9,223 nt of DNA from JARLFX01 sp036404255 (lineage in GTDB: Bacteria > Acidobacteriota > Terriglobia > Terriglobales > Acidobacteriaceae): contig DASWOP010000246.1 of assembly GCA_036404255.1 (NCBI GenBank), positions 1-9,223 on the forward strand, written 5' to 3'. Made by a program: the position numbers and the translations under genes. The notes beneath the pieces are model-generated. The model had not been told where the DNA came from. It worked only from the letters and a program-made list of their open reading frames with translations, and ran no database searches. This document shows, piece by piece, positions 1 through 6,231 of the stretch (position 1 is the stretch's first letter; each line of letters opens with the position of its first letter).

Positions 1-669
1 GAAGTTGGCGGTGCCGGGCGTCAGAGTAATGGAGAGCGCAGCGCCGGTGCCGGTCAGGGATGCCGTCAGGGTGGGGTAGGTGCTGCTGCCGGTAAGAACC
101 GTGAGTGTGCCTGTGCGTGCGCCGAGGGCTGTGGGGGTGAAGGTGACGCTGATGGTACAGCTACCGTTTGCCGCGATTGGAGTGGTCAGGCTGCAGGTGA
201 TTGCGGTTGCCGTAAAGTCGCCGCTGGCTGCGATGCTGTTGATGGCAAGCGTAGTGGATGAGCTGTTGGTAACGGTGAAAGTCTGTGCTGCGGATGTGGA
301 AGCCTGTGTGACGCTACCGAAGTCGGCGGTGCCGGGCGTGAGTGTGATGGTGACCGCGCTTGAAGTGCCAGTGCCGGTCAGGGACGCCGTTGCCGTGGAG
401 GTAACCACGTTGGATGAGACGACCGTGAGGGTGCCGGTGCGTGCGCCGACGGCGGTGGGCGTAAAGGTGACGGTGATGGTGCAGGTTCCTGCCGCGGCTA
501 GAGGGGCGGAGGTGCTGCAGGTACCACCGGTGACGGCAAAGTTTCCGGAAGCGGTGATGCTGGTGAGGTTGATGGAGCTGGCGGCGCTGTTGGTGAAGGT
601 GAAGGTTTGTGCGGCGGTGGTGGTATTCACCGTGATGCTGCCGAAGTCCTTCGAACCGGGGGTGATGGC
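1..669 (-). repeat. Tandem ASH/choice-of-anchor-D protein repeats, also visible as DNA repeats
   Basis: The DFGS-type motif that opens each repeat has its phenylalanine at residues 655, 763 and 869 (the last codon of the window), giving periods of 108 and 106 residues. Each complete copy has a cysteine pair 12 residues apart (C697/C709 and C805/C817) followed by a TFTPTAxGARTGTLTV block. At DNA level, gaagt(t/c)ggcggtgccgggcg occurs at 1 and again at 319, 318 bp apart, and gtgcgtgcgccga occurs at 113 and 437, 324 bp apart. Such repeats are common in exported acidobacterial proteins and probably act as spacers or adhesion modules; that role is an inference. More copies probably lie to the left of the window. 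Confidence 0.85.
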
Positions 670-2607
670 GGCTCCGCCGGTGTCCGCGGGCAGGGCGAAG
701 TAGCCAAGGCCGGCGTCGTGATCGGAGTTCACTTCTGGCCGGGTGGCATCGTTCCGGTAGACCGCCGGAAATTCTGAATCCATGTGTGCGTATGCGATGT
801 GCGCACCGGCAGAGGCGAGGTCCGAGGTGACGACGATGTGGTCCAGCACCTGTGCGTTGCCGACGAAGACGTAGGAGTATTGCTGATCGGCGGGCAGGTT
901 GGTGACAAGATCGACCAGTGCCGGTGTGGGTTTCACATAGCTGGAGGTGGTTCCAACGTCCACGGTGTTGTTGGCAGCCGGCGTGCCTTTGATGACGCCG
1001 AGCGTGTCGGCATAGCCATCGGAGAACTGGAAGGCATTGTGGTCACCGACCGAGATCACATGCTTGCCCGTGGCCTGATATCCCTGGATGATGTTCGAGA
1101 GATACTCGGCCTGGCGCTCACGCTTGATGCGTTTGTTGGCGGCAGAGGCGTCCTGATTGTCGATGTCCGTGAGTGAGAGCAGGTGATTGGAGATCACGAT
1201 GACGGGGTAAGCGGCGTAACCGTTCTGCGCCTTGATGGTGGCGTCCAGGATGAGGGGAGCGCGATCATTGAGCGTAGCGCTGGCGCCGGTGGAGTTGATG
1301 TACGTGACGCCGGAACCGATGGAGGTAACGCTGTTGACTGTGACGCGGTTGGTGTTCACCAGAAAGGCTGTGTTGATGCCTGTACCGTCGGTATCCTGAA
1401 CGAGGTAGTAGGCGTAGTGCGGGTCGGTTTCGCCCGCAGCGATGGCATCGGCGCTGATCTTGTCGGAGACGAGCTTGAGCGTGCCGGTAGGATCGGTGGC
1501 GCTGGTGGAACTCATCTCCTGGATGCCGATGATGTCCGGGTAGTTGAGAATGTGACGGATGGCGAGCGAGAGCTTGTTGAGGCGCAGGGCAAGCGCGGCG
1601 GCGGTAAGCTGGGTGGAACCGTGATATGCGGTGGTGCTGTTGTAGAAGCGCTCCACGTTGTAGGACGCGACGGTAAACTCATTCGCTGCGCGGGCAGGAA
1701 GCGCCTGGGCCGTAATCATGGTGGGCAGGGGATCGCGTGCCTGCGTGGTATCCGGGTCGATGACGAAGGTGGCCTGGCCGACGGAATAGTCAAGCACGCC
1801 GACGAGGTTGGTGAGTTTCACATTGGCGGTAGTGTCAATGGTTGCACCGCCGGTGGCGATGCTATTTACCAGCAACACTTCAGGATTGCCGTCCCAGCGG
1901 GGAATGTCCAGAGGCGAAGGAGCAGCAGCGGGTAAATCCACCGTGATCTGGATGCCTGGCTCGCGGAAGGCGCGGGGCACGCCGGTGATGACGCCGTAGA
2001 AGGTGCCGAGGCTGGTGTAGGTCTCATTGGCTTCGCTGAGAGTGCCATCGGTTCCCTGAGTGGTGGTAAGCGAGGGAATCTTGACGCGCATGCTCTGGTA
2101 CTTGAGCGCGGAGGCGTAGTCCGTGGTGGAGGTATCCGTGGGGAGCAGCGTGACCGCTGGAACCAGCGTAGTGAGCGAGGCAGGGGTGCCAGCGGCTACG
2201 ACGGTGACGGTTGGGGCGGTAATCTCTGTCTCTTTAACCGGCCCCGTGGGCGTAGATGCGGAGTAGAGCGTCACCGTTCCGGTGACGGAAACCTCAGTGC
2301 CCACGGAAGAGGCAAATGCGCCGGTAGTAGAGGTGGAATAGACGAAGACCGCCTCTGATGCAGACGTTAACGGACTGTTCCAGTTGGACTGCTTTGCTTC
2401 GAGGTAGAAGCCATTCGACCGCTTGGCAACAATGATGCCGGTAACCGTGACGCTCTGCCCGTTGTAGGACAAGGGATTGGCTTCGATGGTGTGAATCGCG
2501 ACGGCGGTTTGCGCGTTTGCAACCTGCGCCAGATTCAGGGGGAGCAGAAACAGAACTGAGGAAAATGCCGCGGATAGCAGGCGAGCAGCGAAGCGGTTAG
2601 TCAGCAT
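1..2607 (-). CDS. Secreted EEP-superfamily nuclease/phosphatase with choice-of-anchor-D repeats (C-terminus off window)
   Basis: An open frame of 869 codons without a stop runs from ATG at 2607 to the left edge, so the C-terminus is missing. Residues 1-32 are a Sec signal peptide (basic start, long hydrophobic core, probable cleavage after VANA32), which predicts export. Residues 33 to about 300 resemble the OB-like N-terminal part of ExeM/NucH-type extracellular nucleases (GQSVTVTGIIVAKRSNGFYL, later IPRWDGNPEV). Residues about 310-640 form the EEP catalytic domain: SYNVE (N317, E319), IGIQE (E364), SNH (N474, H475), GDHN (D522, N524), LDH (D589, H590) and SDHD (D629, H630). These are the metal-binding and catalytic positions of the family. 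From about residue 648, ASH-like repeats of about 107 residues follow, each with two cysteines. An in-frame TGA lies just upstream of the ATG; GAGGTG about 15 nt upstream is too far to be a good ribosome site. The substrate (extracellular DNA, RNA or a phosphoester) cannot be told from sequence. Confidence 0.88.
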   Translation of the reverse strand, partial: MLTNRFAARLLSAAFSSVLFLLPLNLAQVANAQTAVAIHTIEANPLSYNGQSVTVTGIIVAKRSNGFYLEAKQSNWNSPLTSASEAVFVYSTSTTGAFASSVGTEVSVTGTVTLYSASTPTGPVKETEITAPTVTVVAAGTPASLTTLVPAVTLLPTDTSTTDYASALKYQSMRVKIPSLTTTQGTDGTLSEANETYTSLGTFYGVITGVPRAFREPGIQITVDLPAAAPSPLDIPRWDGNPEVLLVNSIATGGATIDTTANVKLTNLVGVLDYSVGQATFVIDPDTTQARDPLPTMITAQALPARAANEFTVASYNVERFYNSTTAYHGSTQLTAAALALRLNKLSLAIRHILNYPDIIGIQEMSSTSATDPTGTLKLVSDKISADAIAAGETDPHYAYYLVQDTDGTGINTAFLVNTNRVTVNSVTSIGSGVTYINSTGASATLNDRAPLILDATIKAQNGYAAYPVIVISNHLLSLTDIDNQDASAANKRIKRERQAEYLSNIIQGYQATGKHVISVGDHNAFQFSDGYADTLGVIKGTPAANNTVDVGTTSSYVKPTPALVDLVTNLPADQQYSYVFVGNAQVLDHIVVTSDLASAGAHIAYAHMDSEFPAVYRNDATRPEVNSDHDAGLGYFALPADTGGAAITPGSKDFGSITVNTTTAAQTFTFTNSAASSINLTSITASGNFAVTGGTCSTSAPLAAAGTCTITVTFTPTAVGARTGTLTVVSSNVVTSTATASLTGTGTSSAVTITLTPGTADFGSVTQASTSAAQTFTVTNSSSTTLAINSIAASGDFTATAITCSLTTPIAANGSCTISVTFTPTALGARTGTLTVLTGSSTYPTLTASLTGTGAALSITLTPGTANF

Positions 2608-2723
2608 CTTCCAGAAATATCACACCTCGATGACAATCCCTGTATTAAAAGCGTAGGAAGATGAAAACAATGTTCATCCGGTCGCGCGGAGACAGCATTC
2701 GGAGTTGAAGAGTGGGAATTTCC

Positions 2724-2737
2724 GGGGCTAAAGCCCC
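2724..2737. repeat. Intergenic palindrome 1 (GGGGCT-AA-AGCCCC)
   Basis: A perfect inverted repeat with 6-base arms around an AA centre. It shares the GGCT-x-AAGCC core of the next two hairpins, which marks it as a member of the same dispersed family. It is followed by ctctttc, a short pyrimidine stretch but not a run of T. Confidence 0.8.
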
Positions 2738-2760
2738 TCTTTCAATCTATGCGACTTGCC

Positions 2761-2780
2761 GTGCAGGCTGAAGCCTGCAC
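2761..2780. repeat. Intergenic palindrome 2 (GTGCAGGCT-GA-AGCCTGCAC)
   Basis: A perfect inverted repeat with 9-base arms around GA. It is the strongest of the group together with its immediate neighbour, which begins only 2 bp later. Its core GGCTGAAGCC is identical to that of palindrome 3. Confidence 0.9.
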
Positions 2781-2782
2781 TC

Positions 2783-2802
2783 CCCCCGGCTGAAGCCGGG
2801 GG
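2783..2802. repeat. Intergenic palindrome 3 (CCCCCGGCT-GA-AGCCGGGGG)
   Basis: A perfect inverted repeat with 9-base GC-rich arms around GA. The loop-proximal part GGCTGAAGCC equals palindrome 2, while the outer arms differ but remain fully complementary. This pattern suggests the arms are kept by compensatory change. Confidence 0.9.
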
Positions 2803-2902
2803 CTTAATCCCAAAAGCACATGGGGAATTTGGCAGGCATTGGGAATTTAGCTGGGGCAGTTTTTACTGTTGATGTGATGATTGCGGCGCCACTTAAAAGC
2901 AG

Positions 2903-2926
2903 ATTCCGCGCGCTACGCTTCGGAAT
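2903..2926. repeat. Interrupted hairpin ATTCCG...CGGAAT
   Basis: ATTCCG (2903-2908) pairs with CGGAAT (2921-2926), and GCG (2910-2912) pairs with CGC (2916-2918) inside it around a CTA loop, with small bulges between the two stems. The right arm runs straight into the first aatgacaaata motif, so the hairpin and the short direct repeats may belong to one dispersed element. Confidence 0.55.
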
Positions 2927-2983
2927 GACAAATAAAAATTGGGGCAGAAATGACAAATAAACACGGTGCAGAAATGACAAATA
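2922..2983. repeat. Three short direct repeats, (g/a)gaaatgacaaata type
   Basis: gcagaaatgacaaata occurs at 2944-2959 and 2968-2983, exactly 24 bp apart. A shorter related copy, ggaatgacaaata, lies at 2922-2934, in a register 25 bp before the second copy. The near-regular spacing is more than chance would give. The function is unknown; the even spacing would suit a protein-binding array or a decayed tandem repeat. Confidence 0.7.
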
Positions 2984-3103
2984 GAGGGATTGGGCTAAAC
3001 ACCATACACCAATAGGAGATTTGTTCTAAAAAGAAATCAGGACACTACCTGAAGTTCGCAGATGCGCTTTGTGAGCTACGTCACGATCTATACTGGTAGA
3101 GCG

Positions 3104-4426
3104 ATGCCTAAGACCTTCTACATTGAAACATTCGGCTGCCAGATGAACGCCCATGACTCGGAAAAAGTCATCGGAACGCTGGAGCAGGAGGGCTATGCAC
3201 GCGTTGAGGATGAAGCCAACGCGGAACTGATTCTGTACAACACATGCTCCATCCGCGACAAGGCGGAGCAGAAGGTCTTCCACCGGCTGAATGAGTACAA
3301 AGCCATGCAGGGCGAAGGCAAGAAGTTTGCCGTGCTGGGCTGCGTGGCACAGCAGGAGGGCGAGAAGATCTTCGAGCGCGCGCCGTATGTGTCGCTGGTA
3401 TCGGGGTCGGCCAGCTACCGCAATCTGCCGGAGATGCTGGTGCGCCTGGAAGCTGGCGAGACGCGCATCACCGGGCTGGACGACCGGCAGACCGACGAGA
3501 CCTTTGAAACTGAGTTCACCGCGCGCACTAATCCGCATCGCGGCTACATCACCATCATCGAAGGCTGTGACAAGTTCTGCGCCTATTGCGTGGTGCCGTA
3601 CACGCGCGGCAAGGAGCGCAGCCGGACGGCTGAGTCCGTTTTGCGGGAAGCACAGCGCATGGCCGACCAGGGATTCACTGAGATTCAACTGCTGGGGCAG
3701 AATGTGAACTCCTACCGCGATCCGACAGGAAAGAAGACGTTTGCTGAACTGCTGCTGGCTATCGGCGAAATTGGCGGTATCCGGCGCGTGCGCTTCACTA
3801 CGTCGCATCCGAGAGATTTTACCCACGACATTGTGCAGGCGATCGATGCTTCACCGGTACTCTGCGACCACGTGCATCTGCCGGTGCAGAGCGGGTCGTC
3901 TGCCGTGCTGCAGGCGATGGCCCGCGAATACACGCGCGAATGGTATCTGGAGCGCATGAGCTGGATCAAGGCGGCGAAGCGCGACATCTCGATCACCAGC
4001 GACATGATCGTCGGTTTCCCGGGCGAGACAGATGCCGACTTTGAGCAAACGCTCACGATGATGGATGAGGTGAAGTACGATGCTATCTTTGCGTTCAAAT
4101 TCTCACCGAGGCCCAATACGCCGGCCATCCACATGGCAGACAGCATTCCCGATGAGGTGAAGATGGCTCGACTGAAGGTGCTGAATGACCGCCAGCGCGA
4201 GATTCAGCGGCTGCATTACGCACGGCATCTCGGCGAGCTGATGGAGGTGATGGTGGAGCATTACAACCCATCACGGGGCCAGGTGACAGGGCGCAGTTCG
4301 CAGAACAAGACGGTGAACTTCACCACAGCGCAGCCTATTCTGCCGGCCATTGGGAGCTATCTGAGGGTACGCATCACGCAGACTATGCCAAACAGTCTGC
4401 TTGGCGAAGCGGCTGTGGCGAATTAG
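3104..4426 (+). CDS. miaB: tRNA-2-methylthio-N6-(dimethylallyl)adenosine synthase MiaB
   Basis: This cytoplasmic radical-SAM methylthiotransferase adds a methylthio group to i6A37 of tRNAs that read UNN codons, giving ms2i6A. From the ATG at 3104 it is 440 residues, the usual MiaB length. The N-terminal UPF0004 domain carries the three cysteines of the auxiliary [4Fe-4S] cluster (C12, C48, C80, in ETFGCQMN, NTCSIR and LGCVAQ). The radical-SAM motif CDKFCAYC gives C155, C159 and C162. Later come the family blocks LLGQNVNSY, HLPVQSGS, DMIVGFPGET and FKFSPRPNTPA, then a C-terminal TRAM RNA-binding region from about residue 375. An in-frame ATG at 3062 would add 14 residues that do not resemble the family, and neither start has a strong ribosome site, so 3104 was chosen because MPKTFYIETFGCQMN is the typical family start. 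It lies 15 bp before the BFN gene and is probably cotranscribed with it. Confidence 0.96.
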   Translation: MPKTFYIETFGCQMNAHDSEKVIGTLEQEGYARVEDEANAELILYNTCSIRDKAEQKVFHRLNEYKAMQGEGKKFAVLGCVAQQEGEKIFERAPYVSLVSGSASYRNLPEMLVRLEAGETRITGLDDRQTDETFETEFTARTNPHRGYITIIEGCDKFCAYCVVPYTRGKERSRTAESVLREAQRMADQGFTEIQLLGQNVNSYRDPTGKKTFAELLLAIGEIGGIRRVRFTTSHPRDFTHDIVQAIDASPVLCDHVHLPVQSGSSAVLQAMAREYTREWYLERMSWIKAAKRDISITSDMIVGFPGETDADFEQTLTMMDEVKYDAIFAFKFSPRPNTPAIHMADSIPDEVKMARLKVLNDRQREIQRLHYARHLGELMEVMVEHYNPSRGQVTGRSSQNKTVNFTTAQPILPAIGSYLRVRITQTMPNSLLGEAAVAN

Positions 4427-4441
4427 GATGCATGTAGAGCA

Positions 4442-4963
4442 ATGGATATTCTGACCAAACCCGAAACGCCTCCGGCTCCCGATGTGGAGATGAAGATTCG
4501 CGGGCTGATGATGGATCCTGTGACCAATATGCCCATCATCGTGCTGAAGGATGTGGACAGCGAGATGGTGCTGCCAATCTGGGTTGGGATGTACGAGGCG
4601 AATGCCATTGCGCTGGAGATTGAGAAGGCTACACCGCCGCGCCCGATGACACACGATCTGCTGCGGAACGCTATTCGCGGATTGAACGCGCAGGTGAAGA
4701 AGGTTGTGGTCTCCGAGCTGCGAGATGACACGTTCTATGCGGTGATCTGGATGGACCAGGATGGGGAACTCGTGACCATGGACGCGCGACCTTCGGATGC
4801 GCTGGCACTCGCCCTGCGCTCGGATTGCCCGATCTACGTGAGCCGCCAGGTGCTGGATAATTCCAAGCTGACGGCAAACGGCGCACAGAATATCAACTCA
4901 GAGGAACTACGCCGCTGGCTCGAGGGCCTGGGCGATGAGGATATGGGCCGCTACAAGATGTAG
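4442..4963 (+). CDS. Bifunctional nuclease (BFN/DUF151) family protein
   Basis: A 173-residue protein with a BFN domain from about residue 17 to 140. Visible family blocks are MKIRGLMMDPVTNMPIIVL (17-35), LPIWVGMYEANAIALEIE (44-61), THDLL (70-74) and the signature MDARPSDALALALRSDCPIYV (113-133). Family members include the Thermotoga TM0160 structure and plant BBD proteins reported to have DNase and RNase activity; the bacterial role is poorly defined, so the nuclease label is by homology only. There is no signal peptide or membrane segment, so it should be cytoplasmic. The ATG at 4442 is preceded only by a weak purine stretch (tagag). M17 would also begin at the domain edge but has GGAG directly abutting it, a worse arrangement. 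It is the second gene of a likely miaB operon and faces the glycosyltransferase convergently. Confidence 0.92.
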   Translation: MDILTKPETPPAPDVEMKIRGLMMDPVTNMPIIVLKDVDSEMVLPIWVGMYEANAIALEIEKATPPRPMTHDLLRNAIRGLNAQVKKVVVSELRDDTFYAVIWMDQDGELVTMDARPSDALALALRSDCPIYVSRQVLDNSKLTANGAQNINSEELRRWLEGLGDEDMGRYKM

Positions 4964-4988
4964 TCTTGGGCGGACGGCTTTCGACCGG

Positions 4989-5007
4989 GCGCACTATGAT
5001 AGCGCGC
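4989..5007. terminator. Possible hairpin terminator between convergent genes
   Basis: In the 57-bp gap between the two convergent stops, GCGC (4989-4992) pairs with GCGC (5004-5007) and CTA pairs with TAG around a TGA loop, with one A/C mismatch. No T-run follows on either strand, so this is a weak intrinsic terminator candidate. Its position is the main argument. Confidence 0.3.
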
Positions 5008-5020
5008 TACAAATCCAAAT

Positions 5021-6145
5021 CTATAACCAGCCGCAACGCCGGGCGATCTCTTCGCTCCAGCCAGCCTCAGTCGGGAGTTCAGGCAGCGGCTCTGCCAGCT
5101 GTCTCCCGGTAATCACACCTTCAATTGCCTCCGCCAGCTTTGACGGCATCTCTTCTTCGCCGCCATGAAGCACTGTGGCCCACGGGGTATTCAGCAGAAT
5201 GTCGCTCACGCCGGATTGCCGGTGCAGCAGGATTGGAATGCCGCGCTGCAGGCTTTCGATGGCGGGAATGCCGTAGCCCTGAACCGCAGGCATCAGGAAT
5301 AGATGCGCCTGTGCGTAGAGTTGCTCGAGCTGCGCATCGGTGACAAAGCCATGGAAGTGTGCGCGAGGGCCGATGCCAAGTTCGGCTGCCATGCTGCGCA
5401 GCGGCTCCACCAGCGAGCCTTTGCCTGCGATGTGCAGGTGCCAATCCACGCGGCTGGAGAGGGGATTGGCGCCACGCTCGAGCTCGGCCAGGGCGCGCAG
5501 CATCCAGTCAATGCGTTTATTCGCCTCCACGCGGGAGACGCTCAACAGGTTGAGCGTACCCTCGACCCGCCGGGGCACAAAGTTCTGGGGGTCGCCCATG
5601 CCGCCCATGCGCACAATCTCGGCGTCGGCACCAAAGTCCTTGCGGCTGTCTGCGCGTAGAAATTCGCTGTTCACAAAGGTGCGGCCGCCGCTGCGGAGGC
5701 CATAACCGATGATGGCATTGGAGATGCGCAGGCGCAGCTTCTGCTTTATGGTTCGCAGCTGGCCGGCATCGCCAAAGAGCGCCGGGGTATCGTGCATCAG
5801 CGTGTGAAAGCCGCGCAGGCCGGCCAGCGTGGCGTGCATTGCCTCCTGGTAGCCGTTCGTCAGCACCTGCGGAGCAGAGGGCTGGCGCGATGCAAAGTAG
5901 GCGCGCAGTGCGGCGATCTTCTTGCGTGCGCGCATCTCCGGCTTCAGTTCGACCACCGGCAAGGGATATTTTGCAAATTGCGCTATATCGACAGGATTGC
6001 GATAAGTCACGAAGTGGCAGGGAAGATTGCGCTCGTGCAACCAGTCTGCCAGCGCCAGGCAGCAACGCTCGGCGCCGCCAAGCTCGCCAAACTCGGCCAG
6101 GAAGATGGGGCGGGAAGCGGGAGAGATGGCAGACGAGGCGCTCAC
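5021..6145 (-). CDS. Glycosyltransferase, GT4-like (GT-B fold)
   Basis: A 374-residue GT-B glycosyltransferase expected to move a sugar from a nucleotide-sugar to a polysaccharide or lipid-linked acceptor in the cytoplasm; donor and acceptor cannot be told. The N-terminal domain carries FGELGGAER (residues 19-27), the classic GT4 loop. The C-terminal Rossmann half opens with LLSVSRVEANKRID (K210 in the donor-phosphate position), followed by LHIAGKGS, HFHGFVTDAQLEQLYAQAHLFLMPA and QGYGIPAIESLQRGIPIL. In the usual EX7E pair the first glutamate is Q289 (codon CAG) while the second, E297, is kept. The GTG at 6145 was chosen because AGGA lies 8 nt upstream; a TTG at 6172 would add nine residues but has no ribosome site. 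It diverges from the flippase gene, with only 86 bp between the chosen starts, so both probably belong to one surface-polysaccharide locus. Confidence 0.88.
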   Translation of the reverse strand: MSASSAISPASRPIFLAEFGELGGAERCCLALADWLHERNLPCHFVTYRNPVDIAQFAKYPLPVVELKPEMRARKKIAALRAYFASRQPSAPQVLTNGYQEAMHATLAGLRGFHTLMHDTPALFGDAGQLRTIKQKLRLRISNAIIGYGLRSGGRTFVNSEFLRADSRKDFGADAEIVRMGGMGDPQNFVPRRVEGTLNLLSVSRVEANKRIDWMLRALAELERGANPLSSRVDWHLHIAGKGSLVEPLRSMAAELGIGPRAHFHGFVTDAQLEQLYAQAHLFLMPAVQGYGIPAIESLQRGIPILLHRQSGVSDILLNTPWATVLHGGEEEMPSKLAEAIEGVITGRQLAEPLPELPTEAGWSEEIARRCGWL

Positions 6146-6153
6146 AGGCTTAA

Positions 6154-6157
6154 TCCT
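6154..6157 (-). promoter_or_regulatory. Ribosome binding site (AGGA) favouring the GTG start of the leftward glycosyltransferase
   Basis: On the minus strand AGGA stands 8 nt before GTG 6145, a standard spacing, whereas TTG 6172 has nothing comparable. This is the reason for the shorter gene call. Confidence 0.55.
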
Positions 6158-6222
6158 AACCGCTGCACGCAACTAAACCTATGAAAATCAAATCCTTGGA
6201 GGGACTCGTATCCATATACGAT

Positions 6223-6228
6223 AGGAAG
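6223..6228 (+). promoter_or_regulatory. Ribosome binding site (AGGAAG) favouring ATG 6232 of the flippase
   Basis: AGGAAG ends 3 nt before ATG 6232; counted from AGGA alone the gap is 5 nt. It is close but usable, while the alternative ATG at 6181 follows gcaactaaacct, which has no purine-rich site. Confidence 0.5.
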
Positions 6229-6231
6229 AGT

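Larger units (their letters stand above)
2608..3103. other. Divergent intergenic region, 496 bp, with hairpins and short repeats
   Basis: No coding frame here looks genuine. The region separates the leftward nuclease gene from rightward miaB and must hold both promoters. It contains three GGCT(G/A)AAGCC-core hairpins (2724-2802), a fourth hairpin (2903-2926) and three copies of a gaaatgacaaata-like motif (2922-2983). The motif gggaattt recurs near 2714, 2822 and 2841. A weak promoter-like pair for the nuclease gene can be read on the minus strand (TTGTTT at 2665-2670, TTTAAT at 2644-2649, 15-bp spacer). Upstream of miaB a TATACT hexamer lies at 3089-3094, but without a well-spaced -35 box. 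Confidence 0.6.

Noticed and set aside
80..1935. Plus-strand ORFs at 80-703, 784-1176 and 1183-1935
   Set aside because: They are antisense shadows of the minus-strand nuclease gene. Their translations are low-complexity (Val/Ala- or Gly/Val-rich) with no recognisable domain, while the opposite strand has a signal peptide, catalytic motifs and protein repeats in one continuous frame.
2724..2802. Intrinsic terminators
   Set aside because: The hairpins lie between divergent genes, so no transcript needs to end there, and no T-run follows them on either strand.
2724..2983. A CRISPR array
   Set aside because: The palindromes have different outer arms, no spacers of equal length and no adjacent cas genes. 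The 24-25 bp motif series is too short and has only three copies.
3062..3103. Upstream ATG start for MiaB at 3062
   Set aside because: The extra 14 residues do not resemble MiaB N-termini, no ribosome site precedes this ATG, and a -10-like TATACT lies inside the extension.
3026..3826. Minus-strand ORF of 266 codons opposite miaB
   Set aside because: It lies over the well-supported MiaB coding sequence, shows no domain, and is explained by the codon bias of the real gene.
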